NCBI GenBank assembly: GCA_902168255.1 | Contig: CABHON010000024.1 | Location: 45,406-109,405 of the forward strand | Direction: 5' to 3' | Length of the DNA stretch: 64,000 nucleotides | DNA from: an uncultured Legionella sp. | Lineage (GTDB): Bacteria > Pseudomonadota > Gammaproteobacteria > Legionellales > Legionellaceae | In this document: positions 8,960 to 19,700 of the stretch, one piece after another | Numbering within the stretch: position 1 is the first letter of the stretch | Layout: each line of letters opens with the position of its first letter | The notes under the pieces: model-generated | Databases searched by the model: none | Told to the model about the DNA's origin: nothing | The model's input: the letters and a program-made list of their open reading frames with translations, nothing else | Position numbers and translations under genes: made by a program

Positions 8960-10200
8960 GTCATGTCTCGCCCCATCAAAGAGGATAAATGTAACCAATT
9001 TGCCGCTTGACCAGAGGATTTCAACCACTCACTCCAAGCTTCCCATGCACGCCCTTTTAGCGCAATACCTGCCATTTGGCTGTCAATACGTTGTTTTAAT
9101 TGAATAAGATAATCTGTCGTACTAATTTCTCCCGATTGCCATAATCGCCGAATAACAACAGTGCCACCATTGAGCGCATGAGCAGAATATTTTTGCCATT
9201 CAGCATAAGAACGATACAAGATTTGATAACGTTCCATACTGCTCGTCATATTGGCTTTAGCTTGACGCACCATGTTCATTCGTTGACCCTCCGCTTCCAT
9301 GGCATCATAATTGGCAGCATCCACTTCTGCACGATAAGGATTCAGGACAAAAAGTGGAATACTAAGCGTCACCCCAATTAATCGTTTTCTATCGCCTTCT
9401 TCACTGGATTCCCCGCCTTGAATACCGATGGTTGGATCTGCATATCGATTTCGCTCGGCTACCTTAATGTTAGCCTTAGCTGCTTGAAACTGCTGATTGA
9501 GCACCAACATCGCCGGTAAATTCATCAATAAGTTATCAACATTAGTCTGGGTACTACTTCTTAACAAAGGTAATTGGTTGGGCAAAAAAGGCCAATTTGC
9601 TTGGTTCATACCAGTGGTCGCTCTTAAAATTTGTAATGCTTGATTAGCATTGACTTCAGCATCTGCTTGTTGAGCAATAGCTTCGGATAATGCTAATCGA
9701 GCTAAATCGAGATCTACACGCGCTAAATCCCCTTTTTCATAGCCTTTTTGAGTCAGTTGAAGTAATTGTTGCAACATATTTGTACGTTTTTTAGCTAAAA
9801 CAATCGCTTGCTGTTGAATGTGGTACTGAGAAAGAGCAGTAAAAATAGCTAAAATGAGTTGTTGCTTTAAATCAGCCAATTGCGCTTTAGCTAATAATAC
9901 ATTAGCTGTCCCCACTTGCTTTCTTGCCTCTCGCTTATTCGCCCAATCAATGGTTTGATTGATGCCAACACTGGTAGTATTTTCAACGGAATTTTGTTGC
10001 TCTGCGGTAAGTTCTGGATTATACAATGACTTGCCTAGCGCAATTTCACGCGATTTTGCGGCTGACAAATTTGATTCTGCTGCTTGAATCGCTGGGTTGC
10101 TTTGTACTACCTGCTGAATAAACTGAGTCATGGATTCAGCATAGACATTTCCTGTCAAAAAAGTAGTAAAACAAAGGGCCATACGAATGATTTTTTTCAT
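8956..10200 (-). CDS. czcC: TolC-like outer-membrane channel of metal efflux pump
   Basis: An outer-membrane efflux protein of the TolC/CzcC family with two repeated halves of coiled-coil helices and beta strands. The ATG at 10200 yields a typical signal peptide (MKKIIRMALCFTTFLT with VYA cleavage); the longer frame to 10230 begins with TTG and adds residues before that signal, so it is rejected. It is first in the minus-strand operon czcC-czcB-czcA-zinc ribbon-czcD and overlaps czcB by 4 nt. The promoter should lie in 10201-10530. Confidence 0.88.
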   Translation of the reverse strand: MKKIIRMALCFTTFLTGNVYAESMTQFIQQVVQSNPAIQAAESNLSAAKSREIALGKSLYNPELTAEQQNSVENTTSVGINQTIDWANKREARKQVGTANVLLAKAQLADLKQQLILAIFTALSQYHIQQQAIVLAKKRTNMLQQLLQLTQKGYEKGDLARVDLDLARLALSEAIAQQADAEVNANQALQILRATTGMNQANWPFLPNQLPLLRSSTQTNVDNLLMNLPAMLVLNQQFQAAKANIKVAERNRYADPTIGIQGGESSEEGDRKRLIGVTLSIPLFVLNPYRAEVDAANYDAMEAEGQRMNMVRQAKANMTSSMERYQILYRSYAEWQKYSAHALNGGTVVIRRLWQSGEISTTDYLIQLKQRIDSQMAGIALKGRAWEAWSEWLKSSGQAANWLHLSSLMGRDMT

Positions 10201-10530
10201 GTGCTTCAACGTTAAATATTTTGCCTTCAAAAAGGGCGATTGTCATAAATAATATAACCGCATTCTACTTAAACGCATTCAGGGAGTAAATGAAATCTTA
10301 TACAGTTTACTTTTTTATCGTTTTTTTTCTTGCTACTTAAGATGATTGCGTATCAATTTTATCCACCTCGTCGTTTTGAGTTTTCTTCAACGCTCGATTC
10401 AAAGCGATTTTAAAAAAAGTAGCGTGAGAAAATTATTCAAAAACAGCCAAAATTAAATCTTTTGACGGCTAGTGTCTTTATTGTTGGCAACAGCATCCCA
10501 ACTCTATATTTCAGAGAAATTAGCAAATAA
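10201..10530. other. Gene-free stretch between czc operon and Tn3 remnant
   Basis: About 330 bp without a convincing gene. It must hold the czc promoter (minus strand, near 10210-10330). Oligo-T and oligo-A runs are frequent. No operator of known type was recognised, and no metalloregulator gene sits in or next to it. The right part abuts the candidate Tn3 end at 10531. Confidence 0.5.
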
Positions 10531-10568
10531 GGGGTTTGGGGAACAATGGAACAGCCAACCGACTTAAG
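10531..10568. repeat. Candidate terminal inverted repeat of truncated Tn3 element
   Basis: The sequence begins GGGGTTTGGGGAACAATGGA and runs into the last codons of the minus-strand transposase gene. Tn3-family ends are about 38 bp, begin GGGG, and lie just past the tnpA stop codon, as here. No matching inverted copy was found near 12960-13400, which fits loss of the other end. Confidence 0.6.
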
Positions 10569-12957
10569 GGCTATCTGAATCTCTAAATGGACGTAATTTA
10601 CCTTTCTTAACCGAGTCTGGCATTGAAAATGAATAGCGTCCAAGCATATTGATGTGACCAGACCCAAATGAAGAGAGTCTCGCAACATCTTCTTCATTGA
10701 CTTCGAAACTTTCCGCTTTTAATTCTTCCAAAATGGCGTCGGTATAAAGGGTGTTCCATAATGAAGTCATATTTAATACCAATCCTAATGCACCCAATTG
10801 ATCTTCCTGTCCTTCCCTATAATGCTCATGAATTTCGCCACGTTTTCCATGAAAAATTTCACGTGCTAAGCTATGCCTGCCTTCCACCAGGTTTAATTGA
10901 ATTAACGTTGCTCGACGGCGGGCTTCATCATCAATGTAATTGAGCATGTGAATAGTTTTGTCGATACGACCAATTTCTGCAATGGCCTTGGCGAGACTAG
11001 TGGGTTTGTCTCCCACTTGCAAGGTACGCATGATTCCTGTGGCTGGCACTTTTCCAAGCTTTAATGAACCCGTTAAACGTAAAATATCATCCCAGTTTGG
11101 AATTATCCAATCAAAATGAATACGATTTTTGGATAAGTCATTGAGTACGCCATAGTCAGCAGAAGGATCAACGCGCCAAAATCTTGCACCGCCTAAATCA
11201 GCTAATCGTGGGGCAAAACGACGTCCTACTAAACGAAAAAGCCCAAAGACAACATCACTGTATGCGCCTGTATCTGTCATAATGCAAACTGGATCTAATT
11301 CTGTTTGTTGCTCTAAAACAACAGCTAACAAAATCAAGCTGTCACGCAATGTCCCAGGAACTGTAATGGCATTTAATCCTGTTCGTTGATTGGATAACAA
11401 ATTGTACCATGTCAAACCGTGGGCATTAGGAAAATATTTGGGATTGGGAGCTGCATTGATTGTTCGCACAGCCACAATAAATCTTATTCCGTCAGCCGAG
11501 GCCACATCACCGCCACCCCATTTCTGAGCTAATCCAATGGTATTTTGAAAAGATACCAATATGGCATTGGCCGCTGTTAGCGTTTCATCTCGAATATAAT
11601 ATTGATCCACCCACAGTAACCTATCTCGTTTTAATGCCGGAATATCTTCTCGAACAAATGGCTCTAGTCCTGTATTGCAGGCTTGTGCAAGTAATACAGC
11701 ACAGAGACTAATCTCTAAATCTTCAACCCGAGCATTGCCTTCATTGATATGTGTAAAAGCCTCCGTAAACTTTGTCTTCATGGCAATTTCTAATACCATC
11801 TCAGGCAAATCAACTTGAGGCATGCGTGCTTTTATAGCTGCTCGTAATAATTTGAGTGATTCGGGTTCATCTAATTTATCCAGTGGTGTTAAGATTAATT
11901 CACCATTTTTATCAAATCGTACCGCAGGATTATTTTCCCAATTTTGCATGACGCGCCGATACGTTTGATCAAGTTCCTCCGCCATTTTGTTGAGGGTTGT
12001 TAAGGCATCTTTGGTGAGATCCAATGAACGACAAATCAGAGGTGATATGGTTTCCCATTCATGATCTTTGTAAAGATTGGCACATGGATCGGCGTATCGC
12101 CAACTGGAATTAATAAATACATCCCGTCTTTTTATGGCAGTTTGTAATTGGGTGAGCGTGCAAAAAGTATAAGCTACCAAATCAATAGGATGTTCTTTTT
12201 TCTTGATGTGTCCTTTTTCCAATAGAACCATGGTAACACGTTGGATTTCGTCAGAAGTGAGTGTTTTATTCGATGATTCAGAACGTGCTTTATTGGCGAT
12301 GCTATCATAGCTTTCTTTGAGATCTTCAGCGGTTAATTTTTCTTGGAAAGCATTCACTTTGTATTGCAGAGCCTCGTCGTTTTCTCCTTCGATAGCACGC
12401 CAATACAAATAAATCACTTTCTTGCTTGTTTTTTTAGGTGGTGTTTTTAATTGAATCGTATAGTCCGTTGCCCAATCAGGCGTAATGACATAACCTTCCC
12501 ATGGTTTTGAAATCACCTCCATAGGTGGTGGTCCCTTTTTTATTTTCAACCAATTGAGCGCTTCAATAACGATATCACCCAGAGAATTTCCTTCAAAATG
12601 GAGAACGCGCAGTAAGGTGGATAAAAATTTTTTAACCGTTTCTTTTCGTTGTTCCAGCTCTGTGTAAAATAAATCATCCGGTGGTCTGATAAGTGAACTG
12701 GCATCATTGACGGCATTAATAATAGTATTCTTTCCCAAAGAGGTATAAATTCTATCTCGAACTTCGTTATCAACGATGGTTTGATTGAGCAGCAGCTTAC
12801 AAGCTTCCACGAGGGTTGCTGTCGAACGATCGAGATCTTTCAGCGTACGCAACCTCACTTTACGGTTTTTAGTTTTTGCGCTGGAAAATAAGCCACTCAA
12901 TAATAAACCTAAGACATCCAAAGCATCGTCTTGAGCATTAGCTTCTAAATGATGGGT
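10564..12957 (-). pseudogene. tnpA: Tn3-family transposase, N-terminally truncated
   Basis: This frame encodes the C-terminal three quarters (about 800 residues against about 990 usual) of a Tn3-family TnpA. All three catalytic acids are in place: ASADGIRF, IMTDTGAYSD and NLVEGRHSLA, followed by the conserved end HINMLGRYSF. Reading back from the TTG at 12921 the frame continues only to a TAA at 12958, so the N-terminal DNA-binding region is missing. It belongs to a different Tn3 branch from the intact transposase at 16752. Presumably inactive. Confidence 0.85.
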
Positions 12958-13026
12958 TTAACTACAAAAGCGGTCCAAAAGTTTCGTTCGTCCAATTTTG
13001 AGCTAAAATAACCATCTGATTCACCT

Positions 13027-13341
13027 CTATGCTTCTATTTTCAAAGCCAGAATTTTTTCTAGATCAAAAGCACGATCATTCGCCGCCTGTTTGCTGAAAT
13101 CATATTCACCATGCAAATTAATATGTTGCCAGGTCATAATAGAACCTTTTTTAATAAAGGCAAGCATTTGTTTGCGCTGCTCAGGATCAACGGTATTGGC
13201 TAATAGTTCGGACAAATATAAATAATTCCACAACACAATAGCATTTTGAATAAGCACCATACAAGCGGTAGAAATCTCTTGTTCTTCTTTATATCCGTGT
13301 TTAAATTCTTGATTATTGGGTTTCCCCGTATATCCGGGGGA
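13027..13341 (-). pseudogene. C-terminal scrap of a second Tn3-family transposase
   Basis: Codons from about 13335 to 13027 encode the last 100 or so residues of a Tn3-type transposase, including VLIQNAIVLWNYLYLSELL and MTWQHINLHGEYDFS, which match the C-terminal end of the family. An ATG at 13260 opens a 77-codon piece, but the similarity extends further upstream. The sequence does not continue the gene at 10564, which already has its own C-terminus, so this is the remains of another element. Confidence 0.75.
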
Positions 13342-13343
13342 AA
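13321..13343. repeat. GC-rich palindrome TTTCCCC...GGGGAAA
   Basis: Seven-base arms TTTCCCC and GGGGAAA flank a nine-base centre. It lies at the upstream limit of the Tn3 scrap in otherwise AT-rich DNA. It may be a fusion point or a piece of a transposon end. No function is claimed. Confidence 0.4.
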
Positions 13344-13419
13344 TCGGCCATGAGGCATATCAATCATCATAAGAGCTCATTTTATTATTATCTCTCTATA
13401 TAAAACTATACAAAGTTAC

Positions 13420-14565
13420 TTATGCCGCCGTCTCAATATAGAAGGCTTCATGGTTTATTTTTCCTGTAAAAAGATGACCTGAAAGATATACGATATCTTT
13501 TAAATCTTCTCCTTCCGCAAAAAGTTTCTGCAACCAAGCAGAATCATTTTTTCCGTCTATCACGTCAGAAATTAATACAGATATTAATTCTTCCGTATGT
13601 AGTGCCTTACTATAAGGCTCAATTTTTTTACAGGTCTCTAATAAATCCTCTAGCAAGGAATGCTCTTGAAAAGTCATAGGATTTATAAAAGATGAATTAA
13701 ATCCCAATTTACTTGCCTGAAAACGATTGTAACGGTGTAAATCGTGCTTATCGTCCACTAAAGCAGTTCGTTCTTCTAACAAATAGTGAGCCAGTGATTG
13801 AGCAAAAGCCGCAATTTGAACTGCCCTTTCAACACTTAAAGGAGTATCACAGACTCGAAGTTCAATCGTGCCAAATTCAGGTCGTGGACGAATATCCCAA
13901 TAAAAATTATCAACGCCTTCTATTAAGGGCAATTGTTTCATTTTAACTAAGTAATCACAAAATTCCGACCAATCCAAAATAAAAGGAGGCATTCCACTTA
14001 GCGGAAAAAGATTAACAATATTGCTTCTCGAAGAGCAAAATTGCGTGTCTATGCCCTGACAGAAAGGTGAGGAAGCACTTAAGGCAATAAAATGTGGAAT
14101 GTACTTTCCCATGGCATGGGTTAAATAAAGTGCATCATTAGGATTAGCACAGCCAATATGTATATGCATACCAAAAACAGTAAACATTTGGACTAAATAG
14201 CCATATTTCTTTTTAACCACTTGGTAATGGTCGGTTTTATAAAGCTCTCGTTCATGCCACATTTGAAAAGGATGCGTACCACCACCAGAAAAAAATATAT
14301 TAAGCTCTTTTGTTTGTTCAATTAAGTGACTTTTTATCTGATTTAACTCTACAAGAAGAGTTTGAGGGGTATCATGAATGCCAGAGTTAATTTCTAGCAT
14401 ACTTTTGGTCACCTCAGGCTTAATATTTTTTTCAAAAGGTTTATTTTTTAGCTGTTTTAGGATGTCATCTGACAAACCGATAAGATCTTTGTTTTCTCGA
14501 TTAACAATCTGAATTTCTAGTTCAAGTCCTAACGTCAATGGTTTTGAAGTGTTAAATGATAGCAA
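13420..14565 (-). CDS. YbdK-type carboxylate-amine ligase (GCS2 family)
   Basis: A 381-residue member of the glutamate-cysteine ligase 2 (YbdK) family. Conserved parts include LGLELEIQIV at the N-terminus, the ATP-grasp-like region FSGGGTHPF, the metal-site MHIHIG, and DIRPRPEFGTIELRVCD. Family members ligate an amino acid carboxylate to an amine and show weak gamma-glutamylcysteine activity; the true substrate is usually unknown. The start is a TTG at 14565, supported by AGAGGAG eight bases upstream and lack of an alternative ATG before conserved sequence. It lies between Tn3 remnants, so it may be cargo of a decayed element. Confidence 0.8.
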   Translation of the reverse strand: MLSFNTSKPLTLGLELEIQIVNRENKDLIGLSDDILKQLKNKPFEKNIKPEVTKSMLEINSGIHDTPQTLLVELNQIKSHLIEQTKELNIFFSGGGTHPFQMWHERELYKTDHYQVVKKKYGYLVQMFTVFGMHIHIGCANPNDALYLTHAMGKYIPHFIALSASSPFCQGIDTQFCSSRSNIVNLFPLSGMPPFILDWSEFCDYLVKMKQLPLIEGVDNFYWDIRPRPEFGTIELRVCDTPLSVERAVQIAAFAQSLAHYLLEERTALVDDKHDLHRYNRFQASKLGFNSSFINPMTFQEHSLLEDLLETCKKIEPYSKALHTEELISVLISDVIDGKNDSAWLQKLFAEGEDLKDIVYLSGHLFTGKINHEAFYIETAA

Positions 14566-14592
14566 TGTATATTCTCCTCTTTCAATTAAAAG

Positions 14593-14748
14593 TCATGGGT
14601 GAACATTCTCTCCCGTTTCTTTTCGTTTGTTCATATAGGCTTTGAGAGATAAATATTTCCCATAACCTAAATGAGTCGTAATAATTTTTTGTATTGGAAC
14701 GCCTAGCTGGTATAGATGGAAAATTTTTTCACGATCTTTATCGTACAT
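14593..14748 (-). CDS. Short helix-turn-helix-like ORF abutting the transposon
   Basis: A 51-codon frame beginning ATG at 14748, with the sequence DREKIFHLYQLGVPIQKII followed by GYGKYLSLKAY. This looks like a helix-turn-helix segment such as the C-terminal end of a recombinase or transposase OrfA. The frame is open upstream into the transposon end at 14761, so it could be the tail of a gene cut by the insertion. The family is not certain. Confidence 0.35.
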   Translation of the reverse strand: MYDKDREKIFHLYQLGVPIQKIITTHLGYGKYLSLKAYMNKRKETGENVHP

Positions 14749-14760
14749 AGATGCTTGTAT

Positions 14761-14798
14761 GGGGTTCTAAGCGCAAACCTCAGAAATTTTTGATTGTT
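14761..14798 (+). repeat. Left 38-bp terminal inverted repeat
   Basis: Begins GGGGTTCTAAGCGCAAACCT. It is an exact reverse complement of 19831-19868 over all 38 bases; the match stops at the next base. Length and the GGGG start are typical of the Tn3 family. Confidence 0.95.
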
Positions 14799-14852
14799 TA
14801 ATTTTTAAGCACATTTAAACCTAATAGATTAATATTTTTAGTTTTTTATTTT

Positions 14853-15920
14853 CTATTTGGTTTTTTTTGCTGATAACGATGGGCTGTCTATATTTTCTAC
14901 ACCAGCAGCACTTGGTTTTTGATGAAATAAATGCGGGCGATAATGCCTATAAGCCTTTTGTATTTTTTTAGCAGATGCTTCTTTTTGTATCTGTATTTGC
15001 TGTTGTACAAGTGAAGTAATGAAATTGACCACAGAATCTTTTGTAATTCTAGTAGTAACCACTTCCTTTTCTATATTGTCTATCTTTCTATATTCTTTAT
15101 TTTTAACTTCTAAATTTAATAGTTTATGCGGTTCTTGATGAGAAAGAACATTTTTTAACTGTTCAATACTTTCCCATTTTCCTTTTCCAACAAAAAAAAC
15201 TTTGTCTTGCTCTGAAACAGTATTAGCAAGGATAAGATTAAATGCTTTTATAATTTCCACCGGGGAATTAAGTTCATTTATATCGTCAAAAATAAAATAG
15301 AGATAAGCAGATATAAGTGCTTTTTGTGCTTCATTAATAGAAGGAAGAGGAGTAGAGTTGGTGGCAGCTGCAGGAGCTTGAGACTGTCGTTGTTGTCCTC
15401 TTATCTGAGATAGATAAGTTTGAATTAGTTCGCGATTGTGATTCGATAATAAATTTTCTTCACTTGATTCTCTTAATTGATCCAATAACTGCGAAAGAAG
15501 AGGATTTTGATTCTCCCTATTTCTATTATTATTTAATAGTTGAATAAATAATTCTCTATTTCTATTTGTTGAGATTTCTTGCCTTCTTGACTGAGATAAA
15601 TAAGCTTCAATAAACGAGTGATTGTGATTTGAAAATAAATTTTCTTGACGTGGTTCTCTTAGTTGTTCCAATAAACGCAAATAAAAAATATCAGATGCAC
15701 TTCTGTTTCTATCATCGTTTAAACGGCGATCTAATTGAGTTAAATAATTATTCAAAGGATTTTCATTAGAAAGTTGATATTGCTGAAATAATGCAGTAAG
15801 TTGGCTATGTGCTAATTCTATCACACGCCTTCTTTCAGTGGCATCCAAATGGGAATTCATCAAATTTCTTAGTGTGTCAATATTATTTGATGACAGATCA
15901 AAACGTTCTTTTATTTGCAT
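14853..15920 (-). CDS. Transposon passenger: tandem-repeat helical protein with IQ-like motif
   Basis: A 355-residue protein of no recognised family, rich in Asn, Gln, Arg, Leu and Ser. Two diverged repeats of about 65 residues are visible: LLEQLREPRQENLFSNHNHS...EAYLSQ and LLDQLRESSEENLLSNHNRE...QTYLSQ. Near the C-terminus is AKKIQKAYRHYRPHLF, which resembles the IQ calmodulin-binding motif (IQxxxR), with the final basic position not conserved. The ATG at 15920 is preferred to a TTG at 15929. It follows the resolvase gene by 83 bp and lies fully inside the transposon ends. An eukaryote-directed effector role is possible but is only inference. Confidence 0.65.
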   Translation of the reverse strand: MQIKERFDLSSNNIDTLRNLMNSHLDATERRRVIELAHSQLTALFQQYQLSNENPLNNYLTQLDRRLNDDRNRSASDIFYLRLLEQLREPRQENLFSNHNHSFIEAYLSQSRRQEISTNRNRELFIQLLNNNRNRENQNPLLSQLLDQLRESSEENLLSNHNRELIQTYLSQIRGQQRQSQAPAAATNSTPLPSINEAQKALISAYLYFIFDDINELNSPVEIIKAFNLILANTVSEQDKVFFVGKGKWESIEQLKNVLSHQEPHKLLNLEVKNKEYRKIDNIEKEVVTTRITKDSVVNFITSLVQQQIQIQKEASAKKIQKAYRHYRPHLFHQKPSAAGVENIDSPSLSAKKTK

Positions 15921-16003
15921 AAAAACCAACCACGCTTGTAAAGCTGTTTAACTCTATTGTTAACAATTATATCAAAGAATAATTAATAAATGCTTAAATC
16001 AGA

Positions 16004-16609
16004 CTATTTTACGCGCACTTTTCGTCTTTCTAACCATTGATACAGGGTCGATGGCGCACACTCAATGAGCTTTGAAATAGCACGCTTGTTAATACCTTTT
16101 TTCAGGTATCCAGTTATTTCATCCCGAAATGCATCCAGCTTTAGCATATTGGCTTCACCTTTTGGGCGACCTAACTTTGCACCGTCTTGCTTTCGTTTGG
16201 CTAAAGCTTCTTTGGTACGCGCTGAAATAAATTCACGTTCAATTTGTGCGGCTAATCCTAAAATGGTGGCAGTAATGGTGGCTTGCATTGAACCATCTAG
16301 CACCATATTATTTTTAGCAATATGTACTGAAACACCTTTTTGCGCTGCTTCTTCCAGTATTTCTAATACCTGAAGTGTTGAACGGCCTAAGCGAGAGACT
16401 TCAGCCGCAATGACAACATCACCTTTTCCAGCTTTATCTAAAATCTCGCCAATTTTTCGTTCCCGCCACGATGTTTTACCACTGACGGTATCTTCAATAA
16501 ACTTCAACCCATTAATGCCACGCGTATTGCAATAATCCAAGATCCCTAATTTTTGATTTTTGGCATCTTGGTGATCTGTGGAAACGCGTAAATAAGCAAA
16601 ATTTGTCAT
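16004..16609 (-). CDS. tnpR: Serine resolvase of Tn3 transposon
   Basis: A 201-residue small serine recombinase. The catalytic Ser10 lies in AYLRVSTDHQ, with the arginines of AEVSRLGRST and the helix-E region AQIEREFISARTKEAL. A C-terminal helix-turn-helix follows the GRPKGEA linker. It resolves cointegrates made by the divergent transposase, acting at a res site expected in the 142-bp gap to tnpA. Length matches the family. Confidence 0.93.
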   Translation of the reverse strand: MTNFAYLRVSTDHQDAKNQKLGILDYCNTRGINGLKFIEDTVSGKTSWRERKIGEILDKAGKGDVVIAAEVSRLGRSTLQVLEILEEAAQKGVSVHIAKNNMVLDGSMQATITATILGLAAQIEREFISARTKEALAKRKQDGAKLGRPKGEANMLKLDAFRDEITGYLKKGINKRAISKLIECAPSTLYQWLERRKVRVK

Positions 16610-16751
16610 GTTTTTAAGTTTATCTGAATAAAAGGTAAAAAGCTATTCTTTCAAACATTAATCGTATGTATTTAATGTAAAGTAAGCTACACTATGCGGC
16701 TTGCTAAAACCATCGTTTTTTTAAAACACTTTATCCCATTTTTGAAAAAAT
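16610..16751. promoter_or_regulatory. Divergent tnpR/tnpA control region and candidate res site
   Basis: The 142 bp between divergent tnpR and tnpA is where Tn3 elements keep the resolution site and both promoters. It has an AT-rich core with imperfect dyads around ATTAATCGTATGTATTTAATG (near 16661-16681). Individual resolvase subsites could not be defined. Confidence 0.6.
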
Positions 16752-19700
16752 ATGTCTCAAAACAAACAACTGGCTGTCTTATCCGAAGCGGAAAAAGCGG
16801 CTTTTTACGAATGTCCCGATTTTGACGAGGAACAACGCTTTGAATATTTGAGTTTAACCGAAGAAGAATTACAGATGGCAATGCAGCGTCAAAATCTTTC
16901 TGCCAAAGTCTACTGCATTTTGCAAATCGCTTATTTCAAATCGGTCAAACTCTTTTTTAAATTGACGTGGAATGAAGTTGATTCTGATGATTTACAATTT
17001 ATTCTACAGCAATATTTCCCCGAGAAAATTTTTAAACCGGAAGAAATCACCTCGTATGAATATTATGCTCAATGCAAAATGATTGCGACTTTTTTCGAAT
17101 ATCGTGTCTGGAATAAAGAGCACCAATCGCTTCTCTATATATATTCCAACGACATTATTCAGCGAGATATACAGCCACAATTTATTGCATTAGCATTACT
17201 CTCTCATTTGACGGAACAAAAAATTATTCGTCCCGGCTATACGACCCTTCAAATCATTGTCAGTACCATTATTAATGATGAGAAAAAACGCCTTGCCTTC
17301 ATATTGCAGAAATCATTGTCAGAAGAGGAAAAGCAAGCATTACAACAATTGTTAATCAATGAAAACAGCTTATCGGATTTGGCTGCGATCAAACAAGATG
17401 CCAGAAATTTTCAGAAAAATATGATGGGAAAAGAACGTGACAAGTGGCGCAAGCTTAAACCGCTTTATCTTACCATGAAACGATTGATGCCCTTGCTCAA
17501 ATTATCGCACAAAAATATTCAGTACTATGCCGATTTAGCAGAGTATTACACTGTCTATGATTTACGAAAAAAGATTATGATTGAGAAAACTTACCTTTAT
17601 CTGTTATGTTACACATGGCTACGTTACCGAGAAATCAACGATAATCTCCTGACGGCATTTGAGTTTCATTATCAACAATTTGATGATCTCCTTAATAAAA
17701 ACGCGGCGACACAATTTTCTGAAAAAATCGTCAGTCTTCATCATGAGGAGGAGAAAGATAAAGGTACGATGAAAAACTTGGCATTCTATTGGTTAGCCGA
17801 CGATAAGTGGCCCGATGATGTTTGCTTAGGGGATATGCGGCAGATGATATTTTCCAATGTTATTTCACGTGAAGCCTTGAAAAACAAGCTTGAACCTGCC
17901 AAAAAACAACCGCCTTCACCACAGGAAAAAGATTTTTACTGGAAAGTGGTTGATGATATTGCCGGAAAAATGACGCTTCATTTAAGACCCTTTGTCATGA
18001 TGCTCGATTTTTCTAGCCAAACACCGAATAATCCCTGGCTATCCGCCGTTGCATGGATAAAAGAACTGTTTACTAAGAATAAGAAATTGGACAAGCAACT
18101 TCTCGAAGATTGTCCTGAAGGCACCGTGCCAGCCAGAGAAAAAAACCACCTTTGCCAGCCTGATAATCCGTCATTAGTCCATGCAACACGCTATGAATTC
18201 TGGATTTATCGGCAGATTTTTAATCAATGCAAAACGGGGCACATTTTTCTGGAGGACAGTTTACTGTATCGTTCGTTGAATCAAGAACTGGTATCACTGA
18301 AAGAAAAAGATGCGCTGATTGCCACATTAAACATACCGGCCTTTGCCGAGCCTATTGAAAAGCAATTGGACGCGCTGTTAAAAGAATTAAAATCGTTGTG
18401 GATCCGCTTCAATAAAGCCTTTAAAAAGGGTAAATTGAATCATTTGCGGTACAATGAAAAAAATAAAACGTTACATCTTCAAAAAAGTAACTTTGCTAAA
18501 GAGAAAAAAGTTAAACATCAATTTTATGGGCAATTACCCTTACAGGATGTGGGAGATGTCTTTCGCTTTGTACACGAAAAATGCCAGTTCTTCTCCGCTT
18601 TTACGCATATTCAACCACGTTACGCGAAACAGGCAACCAATGAGGAACATCTCATTGGCACTATTATTGCTCAAGCTATGAACTGCGGCAATCACAAGAT
18701 GGCTGATATTTCTGACATTCCTTACGCCTCGTTGCAAGATACACTACAATCCCGTCTTCGTTTAAACACGTTGAAAAAAGCATGTGATTTAATTGCCGAT
18801 GACATTACCAAAATGCCTATTTTTCCGTTATATTCGTTTGATCCATTGCTGTTATACGGCGGTGTGGATGGGCAAAAGTTGGAAGTAGAAACTTCCACAC
18901 TGCGCGCGCGTCACTCCAAAAAATATTACCGAAAAGGGAAAGGCTTGGTTGCCTATACTTTATTGGCCAATCACATTCCTTTAGCCACACAACTCATTGG
19001 TGCCAATGAACATGAAAGCTATTTTGCTTTTGATATTTGGTATAACAACACAGCCACTTTAAGACCGGATATTATTACCGGTGATATGCACCTAATGAAT
19101 CGTGCCAATTTTGCATTAATGCATTGGTTCGGTGGAAAATTATATCCGCGCTTTACAAACATTCAGGTTCAATGCAAACATTTATTTGCCGAAGAAGATC
19201 GAGCCGTTTACAAAAAATATAAAATTCAACCGGCTGGCTTCATCGATCGTAAACTGATTGAAAAGGAATGGCCAAAATTACAGCGCATCATTGCCACGCT
19301 TGGCCTGAAAGAAACAACACAAAGTATCTTGGTAAAAAAATTGTGCACTTATCAGCAAGACCAAAAGACCCGAGAAGCATTGTTTGAGTTTGATAAACTG
19401 ATCCGCAGCATTCATACGCTAAAATGCTTACTCGATTCCAGTATTCAACGCAATACGCATCGTTCTCAAAACCGTGTAGAGGCTTACCATCAACTGCGTT
19501 CAACCATTGCGCAGGCTTATGGAAAAAAACAATTGATCGGTAAAACCAATAGTGCATTGGAAATCAGCAATCAATGTGGCCGATTAGTGGCTTGCGCCAT
19601 TATCCATTACAATTCGGCCATCCTTTCAAAGCTGTATGAAAAATATCAAGCGGAAGGCAATAGCAAAGCCATTACATTATTGAAAAAATTATCACCCGTT

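Noticed and set aside
8956..9028. Longer czcB start at 9028
   Set aside because: It would place 23 extra residues before a good signal peptide and overlap czcC by 73 nt. The ATG at 8959 forms an ATGA junction.
10437..10697. 86-codon frame over the end of the truncated transposase
   Set aside because: It lies mostly within tnpA in another frame and crosses the transposon end. No similarity.
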